A DNA stretch of 64,000 nt, taken from positions 18,726-82,725 of the IMG/VR virus record IMGVR_UViG_3300030060_002561, one strand, 5' to 3'. Positions 52,334-59,925 of this stretch are shown piece by piece. A program made the translations under genes and the position numbers. Source of the DNA: a virus. A model generated the notes under the pieces. It saw only the letters and a list, made by a program, of their open reading frames with translations. It had not been told where the DNA came from and did no database searches. Position 1 is the stretch's first letter; each line of letters starts with the position of its first letter.

Positions 52334-52573
52334 ATGAGTGATGCAGAGAAAATAGAGGATTTAACAGAGGAAGACATTGATAATATTGTGGATATACTAT
52401 CGACAGATGGATACTATCCACAAGCGCAGATTGTGAAAGTTACATGTCCCGCATGTGGTGAAGCGTTTCTAGGAACGAAGAGACATGCAGGTGGTTTCAT
52501 TGCAGGTCATAAAGCGTATCACGAATTTGAGAATCAGATGGATGTCATGATTAAAGAAATGGGCGGAGCATAA
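52334..52573 (+). CDS. small C2H2-like zinc finger protein
   Basis: A 79-residue protein with CPACGEAF then H...H (KRHAGGFIAGHKAYH), a C2H2-like finger, and an acidic helical N terminus. It ends GGA, like a ubiquitin-like tail, but the fold is otherwise a zinc finger and I do not treat it as a modifier. It overlaps the JAMM gene by one base. Confidence 0.5.
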   Translation: MSDAEKIEDLTEEDIDNIVDILSTDGYYPQAQIVKVTCPACGEAFLGTKRHAGGFIAGHKAYHEFENQMDVMIKEMGGA

Positions 52574-53055
52574 TGGAGATTAAGAATGAGAATTGGAAGA
52601 GAGATATTGTTGATGCGTTTGTATCCTGTATATCACATACCACAGGGCCAGTACCATACAACAATCCAAACAACGAATTAGAGGCTTTTCTCTCAGTTAT
52701 CTGGGAGAAGTCGATGAAGGCTTTCGACAAACCTAGAGAAGTACAGGTAGTCGTTGACGCGAAGAACACAGTCTTCATCAATGTTGGAACACCTAGTTTC
52801 GTTTCGTTTGATGGTGCAGACGAAGAAGAATTGGAAGGTATGAAATTGCCATTCAAGTGTTGGATTCACACCCATCCATTTGGTCAAGCGTACTTTAGTG
52901 GAACTGATTGGAAGACGCTGAACACATGGAAGCCAATGCTCGCCAATGCAATAGTATTGGGTGATAACGAGTATTGGGCATATGACGTAAAGAGGGAGAT
53001 AGTAAAGCAAGTAAAGTATGGACTGCTTCAAAGTCCGAAAATAGAAGAGGAATAA
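52573..53055 (+). CDS. JAMM/MPN+ metalloprotease (deubiquitinase-like)
   Basis: A 160-residue protein with the JAMM zinc motif: H99-x-H101, seven residues, S109, x-x, D112. An N-terminal Glu needed for catalysis is likely within residues 30-45 (NNELEAF). In archaea such proteases remove SAMP modifiers and trim their precursors. The E1-like gene lies 480 bases upstream. Substrate unknown. Confidence 0.8.
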   Translation: MEIKNENWKRDIVDAFVSCISHTTGPVPYNNPNNELEAFLSVIWEKSMKAFDKPREVQVVVDAKNTVFINVGTPSFVSFDGADEEELEGMKLPFKCWIHTHPFGQAYFSGTDWKTLNTWKPMLANAIVLGDNEYWAYDVKREIVKQVKYGLLQSPKIEEE

Positions 53056-53057
53056 AA

Positions 53058-53303
53058 ATGATAGGAAAAGAATTGGATAATATAAAGAAGAAAGTAAACA
53101 AGATAGAGAAGGAGCGAAAGCAATACCTAGACCTACTTGTATATTGTAGAACTGAACTGGAGAAACTAGGATGGTGCGAGGATATACAATGGGACAACAA
53201 GAAGATGCAGAAGTCGTATGAGATTATGATGGACACGCTTCATGGTCAAGAGACAGACGATGAAATCGAAGGTAGTCAAGCAACATTAGAAGAGGGATTC
53301 TGA
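53058..53303 (+). CDS. small coiled-coil protein
   Basis: An 81-residue protein with a strong N-terminal coiled coil (ELDNIKKKVNKIEKERK) and acidic end. It overlaps the next mini-gene by one base. No known family. Confidence 0.5.
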   Translation: MIGKELDNIKKKVNKIEKERKQYLDLLVYCRTELEKLGWCEDIQWDNKKMQKSYEIMMDTLHGQETDDEIEGSQATLEEGF

Positions 53304-53458
53304 TGCGTAAAGAGATGCTATACAGATTGTATCAAGACTGGACTAGAGATGATTTAGTGAATGTTGTTGTAGAACTCCAACAGAGACTAATCAAGTTAGA
53401 AGGTAGAGTCGCAGTAGTAGAGAAGACTATTAAGAAATTCACAGAGGAATCACAATGA
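53303..53458 (+). CDS. 51-residue helical protein
   Basis: A 51-residue gene whose start overlaps the previous stop and whose stop overlaps the lipoprotein start (ATGATG). It is helical and rich in Lys, Glu and Val (QRLIKLEGRVAVVEKTIKKF). The two overlaps support translation. Confidence 0.5.
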   Translation: MRKEMLYRLYQDWTRDDLVNVVVELQQRLIKLEGRVAVVEKTIKKFTEESQ

Positions 53459-53835
53459 TGAGAGTCTTACTGGCATTGCTTCTACTGTCTTCATCATTGG
53501 CGGGTTGTGCGGAGATGATACCTGACCCTCCATTAGAAGAAGACAAACCACTCTGGGTCACAGAGTATCATAACTTCACCTACGAGAATAACACCACACT
53601 TCCAATGATATCATTCGGTGACAACACCACATTGTTTGAGGTGTTTTCAGCGAGTGTGGTTATGTACAATGAAACGGTCAATCAAACAATAGAGATGAAA
53701 CCATACTTTCTGATTGACGATACAAGATTCAAACAACAACATGCACCTGCTATGGGAGAAGTATCCTTGGTGTTAATAGACTTGGAAGGATATCAGTACA
53801 ATTGCACAGTTGTGTATAGGTTGTGGAAACTATGA
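53455..53835 (+). CDS. secreted lipoprotein with many N-glycosylation sequons
   Basis: A 126-residue protein with a signal peptide (MRVLLALLLLSSSLAG) ending in a lipobox at Cys18. The mature part is beta-rich. Seven N-x-T/S sequons are visible within 90 residues (NFT, NNT, NTT, NTT, NET, NQT, NCT), so it may be heavily N-glycosylated. It would sit on the outside of the host membrane, an unusual place for a viral early product. Superinfection exclusion is one possibility. It overlaps both neighbours. Confidence 0.65.
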   Translation: MMRVLLALLLLSSSLAGCAEMIPDPPLEEDKPLWVTEYHNFTYENNTTLPMISFGDNTTLFEVFSASVVMYNETVNQTIEMKPYFLIDDTRFKQQHAPAMGEVSLVLIDLEGYQYNCTVVYRLWKL

Positions 53836-54020
53836 GTGACCAATTCAATCCAGATTCAAATATGTATTCAGGTGATTTGGAAGACTATCTAGTTTCTTTG
53901 TATCGCTTAGGTAGACAACATATGCGCCTAACTGACAATAACGAACATGATAAAGCGGCTGAAATAGACCGTGACGCTGATGAACTGATTAGAATGATTG
54001 TAGGTGAGGTATTCGGATGA
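53832..54020 (+). CDS. small protein, unknown
   Basis: A 62-residue protein; I choose the ATG at 53832, which overlaps the lipoprotein stop, over an in-frame start nine bases earlier. Acidic with a helical C-terminal half. No family. Confidence 0.45.
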   Translation: MSDQFNPDSNMYSGDLEDYLVSLYRLGRQHMRLTDNNEHDKAAEIDRDADELIRMIVGEVFG

Positions 54021-54412
54021 AACGAGCGATTTCTATCAACTTCCCTGCTCCTATTGGAGCGCAGATATCATGCCCCATTTGTGAAGGCAACAAGTGTAAG
54101 GTATGTGACATGACGGGTAAGATAGAAGTCAATGTCGGTGCAAAGGTTCCCATTCAGCAACACTTGATTGTGAAGTACGTTGCTGAGAATCTAGAAGAAG
54201 TATCATCTGAGTTGTCAAAGCATTTCGGTCTTGTTCCTATGGTACAGACAGAAGACATGTTCAACGTAGGTGAGAAGACGTATGAGTTGGTGAAGATAAG
54301 TAGTGTTGGTGGAGTAGTTTGGGTTGCTCATAGAGTTGATGAGTTGGAGTCCCCAAGGTACTTCACTTCCGTACTTCATCTTTCAAATTTCAAAAGGGGG
54401 ATGAGCGATTGA
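54017..54412 (+). CDS. small zinc-binding protein
   Basis: A 131-residue protein with CPICEGNKCKVCDMTG near residues 19-34, a compact zinc knuckle of the DnaJ-like CxxC type. The rest is alpha/beta. Function unknown. It overlaps the next gene by 4 bases. Confidence 0.5.
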   Translation: MKRAISINFPAPIGAQISCPICEGNKCKVCDMTGKIEVNVGAKVPIQQHLIVKYVAENLEEVSSELSKHFGLVPMVQTEDMFNVGEKTYELVKISSVGGVVWVAHRVDELESPRYFTSVLHLSNFKRGMSD

Positions 54413-54642
54413 GTAATGATAAGATGAAGATAGTGGCTAGGTTTCCTAGAAGCGCAACAACGGAGTTGGTGGTGCAAGAAGGAGAGTATTGGAACATCGA
54501 GGTAATTGACGTTAGATGGTTCAATGAAGGAAAGCCCACAAGGAAGGGCATAAGAATAAACAAAGACGAGTTAGGGAATCTCTTGAAAATTCTCAATAAA
54601 ATTGGTGATAAAAATGTGGATAAGAATGGCGAGGATGCTTGA
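54409..54642 (+). CDS. PC4/Sub1-like protein (putative single-stranded DNA-binding coactivator)
   Basis: A 77-residue protein from a TTG start that overlaps the previous stop. Its central part, IDVRWFNEGKPTRKGIRINKD, followed by the helix ELGNLLKIL, resembles the PC4/Sub1 fold: a basic strand pattern with a Gly-containing turn and a helix. PC4 proteins bind single-stranded DNA and act in transcription and replication. It overlaps the ligase start. The assignment is by pattern and moderate. Confidence 0.5.
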   Translation: MSNDKMKIVARFPRSATTELVVQEGEYWNIEVIDVRWFNEGKPTRKGIRINKDELGNLLKILNKIGDKNVDKNGEDA

Positions 54643-56161
54643 AGTAATAGAGAATGTAAATAGCACTAATGCTAAGGTCGAAGCAATAGAGAGAAATTTC
54701 AGTTCTTTCAACCCCGGTTGGGCCGGGATGATGACTGTACTCTTGGGTGATTATGGGCCTAGCAATATAGGAGAGAAGAGAGCAATCTCTTGGTTGGCTT
54801 CTATACTAGGAGTGCATGAAGAAGAGATAAAGTCGTATGCGGAGTCATATGGTGACTTGGGTGAAGGTGTGTACATGTTCGGTGGTGTTTCAGAAACGCC
54901 TTCTGACATCACCATAACAACCGTATTGAGATTGTTCAATATGGATTGTTCTTCTATAAATGGTCAAGCGTATTCCATGTACGAAGAAATTCTCAGACAG
55001 ATGGATTCTTTGGAGTTGAAGTGGTTTGTTAGATATTGGTTGAAGACACCTAGGAATGGTGTTAGTACATCAACAGTAACGAAAGCCATGGCACAACGAC
55101 ATGGTTCTAGGTTCGTTTCAAGGTTGAGAGACTTCGATATGATTACGTTATTGTCATATGCGGAAGCAAATCCAGATGATTGGGAAAAGCATCTACCAGA
55201 AGTAAGTCACATTGGTAGGTACATCAAGCCCATGCTTGCTAAGAAGTTAGAAGACAACCAACCACTACCAGAAGAATACGTGATTGATATCAAGTATGAT
55301 GGTAACAGGTATCAGATACACCATTCTCCAGATACTACTATGATATTCAACAGAGCAGGTAAGTTAGTCACAGAACAGTATCCAGATGTAGTCAGTATAT
55401 TGGAAGACTGTAATGATACCTTCATTGTTGACGGAGAGATTTATCCAGTTAACCATGATGGCTCTCCCGCAGAACACAAGAAACTAGGAACAAGAGTACA
55501 CTCTAAAGATAAGGCTCAGGCCGTAGCAGATTGCCCAGTAAAACTGGTCGTCTTCGACATAATGTATGATGGATTTGAGTCTCTTCTTGATATGCCATAT
55601 AAAACAAGACTAGAGCAACTGGAGAAGTTTGTTGTTCTAAGGCCATACAATGCAAGGCTTCTATCGCTAGACCGTGTTGCTTCCTACAACTACGCAATCA
55701 ATGAAGGATACGAAGGTATCATGATTAAGGATTTGAATGCGCCATACGAATCTAAGAGAAGTAAGGCTTTGTTGAAGCACAAGCCACCAAGGATAGATTT
55801 CGATGTCGTGATATTATCAGCCAAGTATGGTGGGGGGAAGAGAAGTGATGTCTTTGGCACATATGAGATGGGAGTGGTTAGTGATGATGGTTATACATCC
55901 GTGGGTTCTGTTGGTTCAGGTCTTAGTGATGAAGACCTTTTGTCATTGACTACACAACTAAAGAGGATAGTCGAAAGATATGACAACAAGACAGACACGT
56001 TTCACGTACTACCGAGGATTGTACTACAGGTGACTGCTGATTTAGTATCAAGAGATGCCAATGGAAACTACGGTCTGAGGTTCCCTAGAGTACAGAGAAT
56101 CCGACATGACAAGTATCCTGCTGATTGCAATACCTTAGATGACGTAAGAGGTGAGGCATGA
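54635..56161 (+). CDS. ATP-dependent DNA ligase (archaeal type)
   Basis: About 508 residues from the ATG at 54635 (start uncertain; upstream in-frame ATGs exist). The N-terminal domain has SYGDLGEGVY, as in archaeal Lig1. The core has DIKYDGNR with the AMP-accepting Lys near K220, FIVDGEIYP, the motif III-like KLVVFDIMYDG, motif IV EGIMIKD and motif V LLKHKPPRIDFDVVIL. The OB fold follows and ends near residue 500. It joins nicks in replication. It differs clearly from the late ligase at 14880-17474. Confidence 0.92.
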   Translation: MLEVIENVNSTNAKVEAIERNFSSFNPGWAGMMTVLLGDYGPSNIGEKRAISWLASILGVHEEEIKSYAESYGDLGEGVYMFGGVSETPSDITITTVLRLFNMDCSSINGQAYSMYEEILRQMDSLELKWFVRYWLKTPRNGVSTSTVTKAMAQRHGSRFVSRLRDFDMITLLSYAEANPDDWEKHLPEVSHIGRYIKPMLAKKLEDNQPLPEEYVIDIKYDGNRYQIHHSPDTTMIFNRAGKLVTEQYPDVVSILEDCNDTFIVDGEIYPVNHDGSPAEHKKLGTRVHSKDKAQAVADCPVKLVVFDIMYDGFESLLDMPYKTRLEQLEKFVVLRPYNARLLSLDRVASYNYAINEGYEGIMIKDLNAPYESKRSKALLKHKPPRIDFDVVILSAKYGGGKRSDVFGTYEMGVVSDDGYTSVGSVGSGLSDEDLLSLTTQLKRIVERYDNKTDTFHVLPRIVLQVTADLVSRDANGNYGLRFPRVQRIRHDKYPADCNTLDDVRGEA

Positions 56162-56580
56162 TGTTCAGTAGGGACTATCTTGCGGGAATGCTCTACGCAA
56201 AGGCGCAACCCGTAATCAGAGTATCCAAGAATGCAGACTCTGCTTTGGGATATAGAGTAACCATGATGGTGAATTTCAAGTTAAGAGGTAAGATAGATGA
56301 GCATCACTCTGCCTTATTGAAAGGTATGCAACGAACATTGCTTCAATATAGAATTGAGTCAACTATCAACAAGAAGGGTCTTACTATTGCCAGAATTGAT
56401 TCGATTGACAGTTTGATGGATTTGATGTTACTCGCACCCAACTGTGGAAACAAACTGCCTCTAGAGTATAGCCTGAAAGGAAGATGGGACAAATTCGTAA
56501 GGGTGTGGGCGGTTTACTCTGTAGGAGAACACCTCACCCAAGATGGACTAAATCAGATTATTGAAATACTAGGAGTCTAA
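56158..56580 (+). CDS. LAGLIDADG-like protein, acidic residue missing
   Basis: A 140-residue protein that starts in the ligase stop (ATGATG). It begins with DYLAGMLYAKA, the LAGLIDADG helix in which Ala-Lys replaces the catalytic Asp. Later parts (RVTMMVNFKLRG, IARIDSIDSLMDLMLLAP) match the alpha/beta pattern of the fold. It may be catalytically dead and serve as a DNA-binding partner of the ligase. Alternatively, an active residue lies elsewhere. Confidence 0.55.
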   Translation: MMFSRDYLAGMLYAKAQPVIRVSKNADSALGYRVTMMVNFKLRGKIDEHHSALLKGMQRTLLQYRIESTINKKGLTIARIDSIDSLMDLMLLAPNCGNKLPLEYSLKGRWDKFVRVWAVYSVGEHLTQDGLNQIIEILGV

Positions 56581-56590
56581 GACGATTCCT

Positions 56591-56971
56591 GTGAAGAGGA
56601 CCGAGATTAAGGGCATCAATCTATGCCCTAGATGTGAACTCCGACCAACGGGGTTCCAGAAAAGACATTGTTCCCCATGTCAATTGAGAATATCAATGTC
56701 ACCTACGTTCCCACCTATCTCTGATGATGAGATAATCGACCACTATGTGTTTGAGATGTTGAAGAAGGGATGTAGGGAATGTGGGGAGAACAGAGAAGGA
56801 CACTTCTACTTTGAAGCGGGTGTCCAAGATGAAGATGAAAATGGAATAAAGAATGGATTGAAGTGGTACATGGCGCAAGTAGAATGCCATTCATGTAATT
56901 GCCACTACGATGAACTCTTTGAAGTAAGAGGCGAATTGAATGAGTTTAATAAAAACGATAAAGAAACATAA
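56591..56971 (+). CDS. small zinc-ribbon protein
   Basis: A 126-residue protein from a GTG start with three Cys pairs: CPRCEL, CSPCQL, CRECGE, and further on CHSCNCHY. It probably binds two zincs. It overlaps the next gene by about 30 bases. Function unknown. Confidence 0.55.
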   Translation: MKRTEIKGINLCPRCELRPTGFQKRHCSPCQLRISMSPTFPPISDDEIIDHYVFEMLKKGCRECGENREGHFYFEAGVQDEDENGIKNGLKWYMAQVECHSCNCHYDELFEVRGELNEFNKNDKET

Positions 56972-57794
56972 TGATAGCAAACCAATAATAATTGTAGGAA
57001 AACCCGGAAGCAAGAAGATAGACAAAGCGATGTCTTTCGTATCAGATACTCCGATTGTCACATACGCTAATGAGTATGACATCGAGGATATTTGGAGCAT
57101 CCCATTAGAGAGGGGTATCATAATCCAAGAGGCGAATTTCAAACCCAAGAAGGATTTGATAATGAGAACCCTATCTGGATACAATGGTCAAGTGGTCTTG
57201 ACTTCTGATAATCAGAAGGATGTACCGAAGCCAATCTTCGACATGTGTATGTTGAAGCGGTCTAGGGTACTACGTGATGAGTTGAAGGAGAAAGCACCAC
57301 ATGCCGAGGAACCAGTCAATTACGAGATTGACATCTATTCCTTGGTGATGGACTATCTAAAGAATGCAGATAGAGATGATGTTGCTACCAAGTTGAAACT
57401 GAATGCCCCACCGGATGTTCAGTTTGTTTCTTGGTTATCTCCTAATGTACATCCTAACAAGTTATCATTTGCAGATTGTATAGTAAAGCGTAGGTGGTCT
57501 AACGATTACTTCTACGAGTTACTTGCGTATGCACATGATGGTAGGATGTATAGGAAGATACAGATGCCGAAGAGAATGAAGAGAAATAACTTGGAGAAGA
57601 TTTGCTACAAGTTAGGACTCAAGGGTACAGAGAGATACCTTCTCGCTGACCTGATGAAAGATGAAGGTTTCAAAGCCTACATGAAGAACGAATTAGATGG
57701 TACTGAAACTAGAATGTTGAAGTTAGGTGCTAAGACAAGAAAGAAGAAGTTAGATGTAACTTACGCTAACAATGACCTAAGAAGGTGGATATAA
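56940..57794 (+). CDS. degenerate AAA+ (clamp-loader-like) protein
   Basis: A 284-residue protein with an N-terminal IIIVGKPGSKKIDKAM, a P-loop-like segment in which GKPGSKKI replaces the usual GKT/S. A strand-loop (RGIIIQEANF) follows at the Walker B place, then VLTSDN at the sensor 1 place. The C-terminal part is basic and helical. It could be the inactive partner of the RFC small subunit at 58656, as clamp loaders contain both. This is inference. Confidence 0.45.
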   Translation: MSLIKTIKKHNDSKPIIIVGKPGSKKIDKAMSFVSDTPIVTYANEYDIEDIWSIPLERGIIIQEANFKPKKDLIMRTLSGYNGQVVLTSDNQKDVPKPIFDMCMLKRSRVLRDELKEKAPHAEEPVNYEIDIYSLVMDYLKNADRDDVATKLKLNAPPDVQFVSWLSPNVHPNKLSFADCIVKRRWSNDYFYELLAYAHDGRMYRKIQMPKRMKRNNLEKICYKLGLKGTERYLLADLMKDEGFKAYMKNELDGTETRMLKLGAKTRKKKLDVTYANNDLRRWI

Positions 57795-57796
57795 AA

Positions 57797-57961
57797 ATGA
57801 AAGAAGAAATAGATGAAAGAATAGAAATGATATGGCTACAAACATCTGGAACGGGAACGCAAGCGTTTCCTATGAGATGGGTGAACACCAGTAAGCCAAT
57901 GAGTGCGAAGGAGTATTTCCACAGTATAACGTGGAACAATCAAGGGAATGTGAAACAATGA
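57797..57961 (+). CDS. 54-residue protein, unknown
   Basis: An ATG two bases after the previous stop opens 54 codons; the stop overlaps the next start. It has a helical start and an aromatic, Thr-rich end. Overlaps on both sides support it. Confidence 0.45.
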   Translation: MKEEIDERIEMIWLQTSGTGTQAFPMRWVNTSKPMSAKEYFHSITWNNQGNVKQ

Positions 57962-58140
57962 GTGAGATAGAAGACAATGTGATAATAAAGATAGCAAGAA
58001 GAAGCATAGCAGGGCAGAAAAAATACGGCACTACTATGGAACGTAAAGACCTAACACGCAAGGAATGGTTAATCCATGCTCAAGAAGAAGCGATGGACCT
58101 AGCAGTTTACCTAGAGAGATTGATACAGGAGGAAGAGTGA
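57958..58140 (+). CDS. MazG-like nucleotide pyrophosphohydrolase fragment
   Basis: A 60-residue protein with ARRSIAGQKKYGTTMERKD and EWLIHAQEEAMDLAVYLERL. The E-E-x-x-D pattern (EEAMD) fits the all-alpha NTP pyrophosphatases. The domain is minimal. Such enzymes clean the dNTP pool, as fits the ribonucleotide reductase nearby. The start at 57958 overlaps the previous stop (ATGA). Confidence 0.5.
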   Translation: MSEIEDNVIIKIARRSIAGQKKYGTTMERKDLTRKEWLIHAQEEAMDLAVYLERLIQEEE

Positions 58141-58656
58141 ATGAATATATTTTGTACAGATAAGTCGCCAGTTGTTTCAGCAAACAACGTAATCGACAAG
58201 CACGTAGTAAAGATGCCTTTGGAAAGTTTGCAGATGATGTCAACCATTGCTGACCACTTAGGTTTTGATAGTCCTTACAGGCCAGTAATGTTGAATCATC
58301 CTTGCACTATATGGGCAAGAGAAAGCAAGCAGAACTTCCTGTGGCTATGGGAACACGCAGGTTCCCTTTGTGAAGAGTATACCTCTAGGTATGGTAAGAC
58401 TCACAAGTGCGAACTAACAATGAATGACTACAACCACATTTGGATGGATGTAGTCGAAGCACTACCAGACATAGGATTGACTCCCTTTGCCATTGCTATT
58501 TCAGAGAACATGAAATGCAGACAGATTAAGGGATTCGATGATATGTCTGAGATAGATAAATACAGACAATACTACATCCAAGACAAAGCAAGGATTGCTT
58601 CTTGGAAGAAGAACAAACCTTGGTGGTATACATCATGGTACGGGGTGAATGCATAA
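58141..58656 (+). CDS. conserved phage protein of the DKHVVKM type
   Basis: A 171-residue protein with MNIFCTDKSPVVSANN, DKHVVKMPLESLQM, NHPCTIWARES, CEEYTSRYGKTHKC and KPWWYTSWYG. From memory this pattern is found in many phage proteins, some of which are annotated as pyrimidine dimer glycosylase-like. I cannot confirm the function here. It lies between nucleotide metabolism and clamp loader genes. Cys and His residues are conserved enough to suggest an enzyme. Confidence 0.5.
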   Translation: MNIFCTDKSPVVSANNVIDKHVVKMPLESLQMMSTIADHLGFDSPYRPVMLNHPCTIWARESKQNFLWLWEHAGSLCEEYTSRYGKTHKCELTMNDYNHIWMDVVEALPDIGLTPFAIAISENMKCRQIKGFDDMSEIDKYRQYYIQDKARIASWKKNKPWWYTSWYGVNA

Positions 58657-59573
58657 TGTTGTGGACAGAGAAATACAGACCAGATAGATTGAGCAAGATA
58701 GTTGGACAACCGGGGTTCGTCATGGATGCTGAGAGATGGGTGAAGAATCCAGATGACATGATGAACATCTTGTTGTATGGTGTAGCAGGTGTAGGTAAGA
58801 CTGCGGCGGCTACTGCTTTATCCAATGAGATACTAGGTGAATTCAAGTCTGGTAACTTCTTTGAGATTAACGCATCAGACGACAGAAGGTTAGATACGGT
58901 TAGAAACAAAATCAAGGAGATTGCTTCTACCCAAGTCATCGGTGATGCACCATTCAAGATTATCCTATTGGATGAGATGGATGGTATGACCAAGGATTCG
59001 CAGAATGCTCTCAAGAGAATCATGGAGAGGTATGCTGATAATTGCAGATTCATCATGACTGCCAATGAGAAGTTCAGGATTATCTATCCACTACAATCTA
59101 GATGTGCAAACTATGGCTTCGGCAGGATTAGTGATGACCACATCATGGATGTTCTATGTGACATTCTTGACCAAGAAGGACACAAGAATCGGTACACCAT
59201 AGAGGACTTGACAACTTTTATTAGTCACTTACATGGTGATTTGAGAAGGGGGATAGGCGAGTTACAGGCATCTGTAAATAGTGATTCGACACTCTCAAGC
59301 CAGATAGACAAATCCCTTCAACCATATACAACACTAGTATCTAATCTAAATTCTAATGACTATGACAATTCTATATCGGGTGTGCATAAATTGATTCAAG
59401 ACTCTGCGACAATGAAGGAGATTTGCATTAATCTCCATGATGTTGTTATTAAGTCTGATATGGATTCCGATAGAAAATTCAAAATGTTGAGGGTCATCGG
59501 AGAGGCAGAATGGAGAAGCAGTAATATGACTCCAAAGGTTCTGGCTTCTTGGATGATAGGACAGTTGATTTAA
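58656..59573 (+). CDS. replication factor C small subunit (clamp loader)
   Basis: A 305-residue AAA+ protein. It begins MLWTEKYRPDRL, the RFC box II. Walker A GVAGVGKT (42-49), Walker B LLDEMD (104-109), the sensor 1 segment MTANE and the SRC motif (148-150) follow. The C-terminal collar domain is present. It loads the sliding clamp in replication. The start overlaps the previous stop (TAATG). The clamp is not in this window, so a host clamp may be used or one lies outside. Confidence 0.9.
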   Translation: MLWTEKYRPDRLSKIVGQPGFVMDAERWVKNPDDMMNILLYGVAGVGKTAAATALSNEILGEFKSGNFFEINASDDRRLDTVRNKIKEIASTQVIGDAPFKIILLDEMDGMTKDSQNALKRIMERYADNCRFIMTANEKFRIIYPLQSRCANYGFGRISDDHIMDVLCDILDQEGHKNRYTIEDLTTFISHLHGDLRRGIGELQASVNSDSTLSSQIDKSLQPYTTLVSNLNSNDYDNSISGVHKLIQDSATMKEICINLHDVVIKSDMDSDRKFKMLRVIGEAEWRSSNMTPKVLASWMIGQLI

Positions 59574-59659
59574 TGGATGGTTTGACGGTTCTATTGATAT
59601 TTGTTGTATGGAGATTTATTTACAAACTAATGGATAATGGGCCGAGAGGAAGATGGTAA
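59573..59659 (+). CDS. 28-residue membrane peptide
   Basis: An ATG overlapping the RFC stop (TAATG) opens 28 codons with one hydrophobic stretch (GLTVLLIFVVWRFIYKL). It ends in a basic, Gly/Arg-rich tail. Translation is likely by coupling. Confidence 0.4.
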   Translation: MDGLTVLLIFVVWRFIYKLMDNGPRGRW

Positions 59660-59676
59660 TATGAATGGTGATAATA

Positions 59677-59916
59677 ATGGTAAAGAAAATATTAGATTTG
59701 AATGAAGACGGCGAAGTTAACTTTGACGACTTCAAACATCTCATGCTAAGGTATGAGATAATACTAGTTGGGGGGTTACTCCTAACTATACTTCCCTTGC
59801 TAAAACTAGCAGGGGTATTAACATTAGATTCCGATTGGTTTTGGATATTGGCCGGAGTGGTCATAAGTGCCGAAGCCGTATTGGAAATTCTAAAAACAAA
59901 AAAAGAAAAAAAATAG
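59677..59916 (+). CDS. EF-hand-like membrane protein
   Basis: A 79-residue protein from the ATG at 59677, which follows GGTGAT. It begins with DLNEDGEVNFDDF, an EF-hand-like calcium loop, and then has two hydrophobic segments (YEIILVGGLLLTILPLLKL and WFWILAGVVISAEAVL). The loop would face the cytoplasm or outside depending on topology. Function unknown. Confidence 0.55.
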   Translation: MVKKILDLNEDGEVNFDDFKHLMLRYEIILVGGLLLTILPLLKLAGVLTLDSDWFWILAGVVISAEAVLEILKTKKEKK

Positions 59917-59925
59917 GTGAAAAAA

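Noticed and set aside
52334-52573. The GGA ending of the zinc finger protein as a second ubiquitin-like modifier
   Set aside because: The protein is a C2H2-like zinc finger, and endings with Gly-Gly occur by chance in several other products here.
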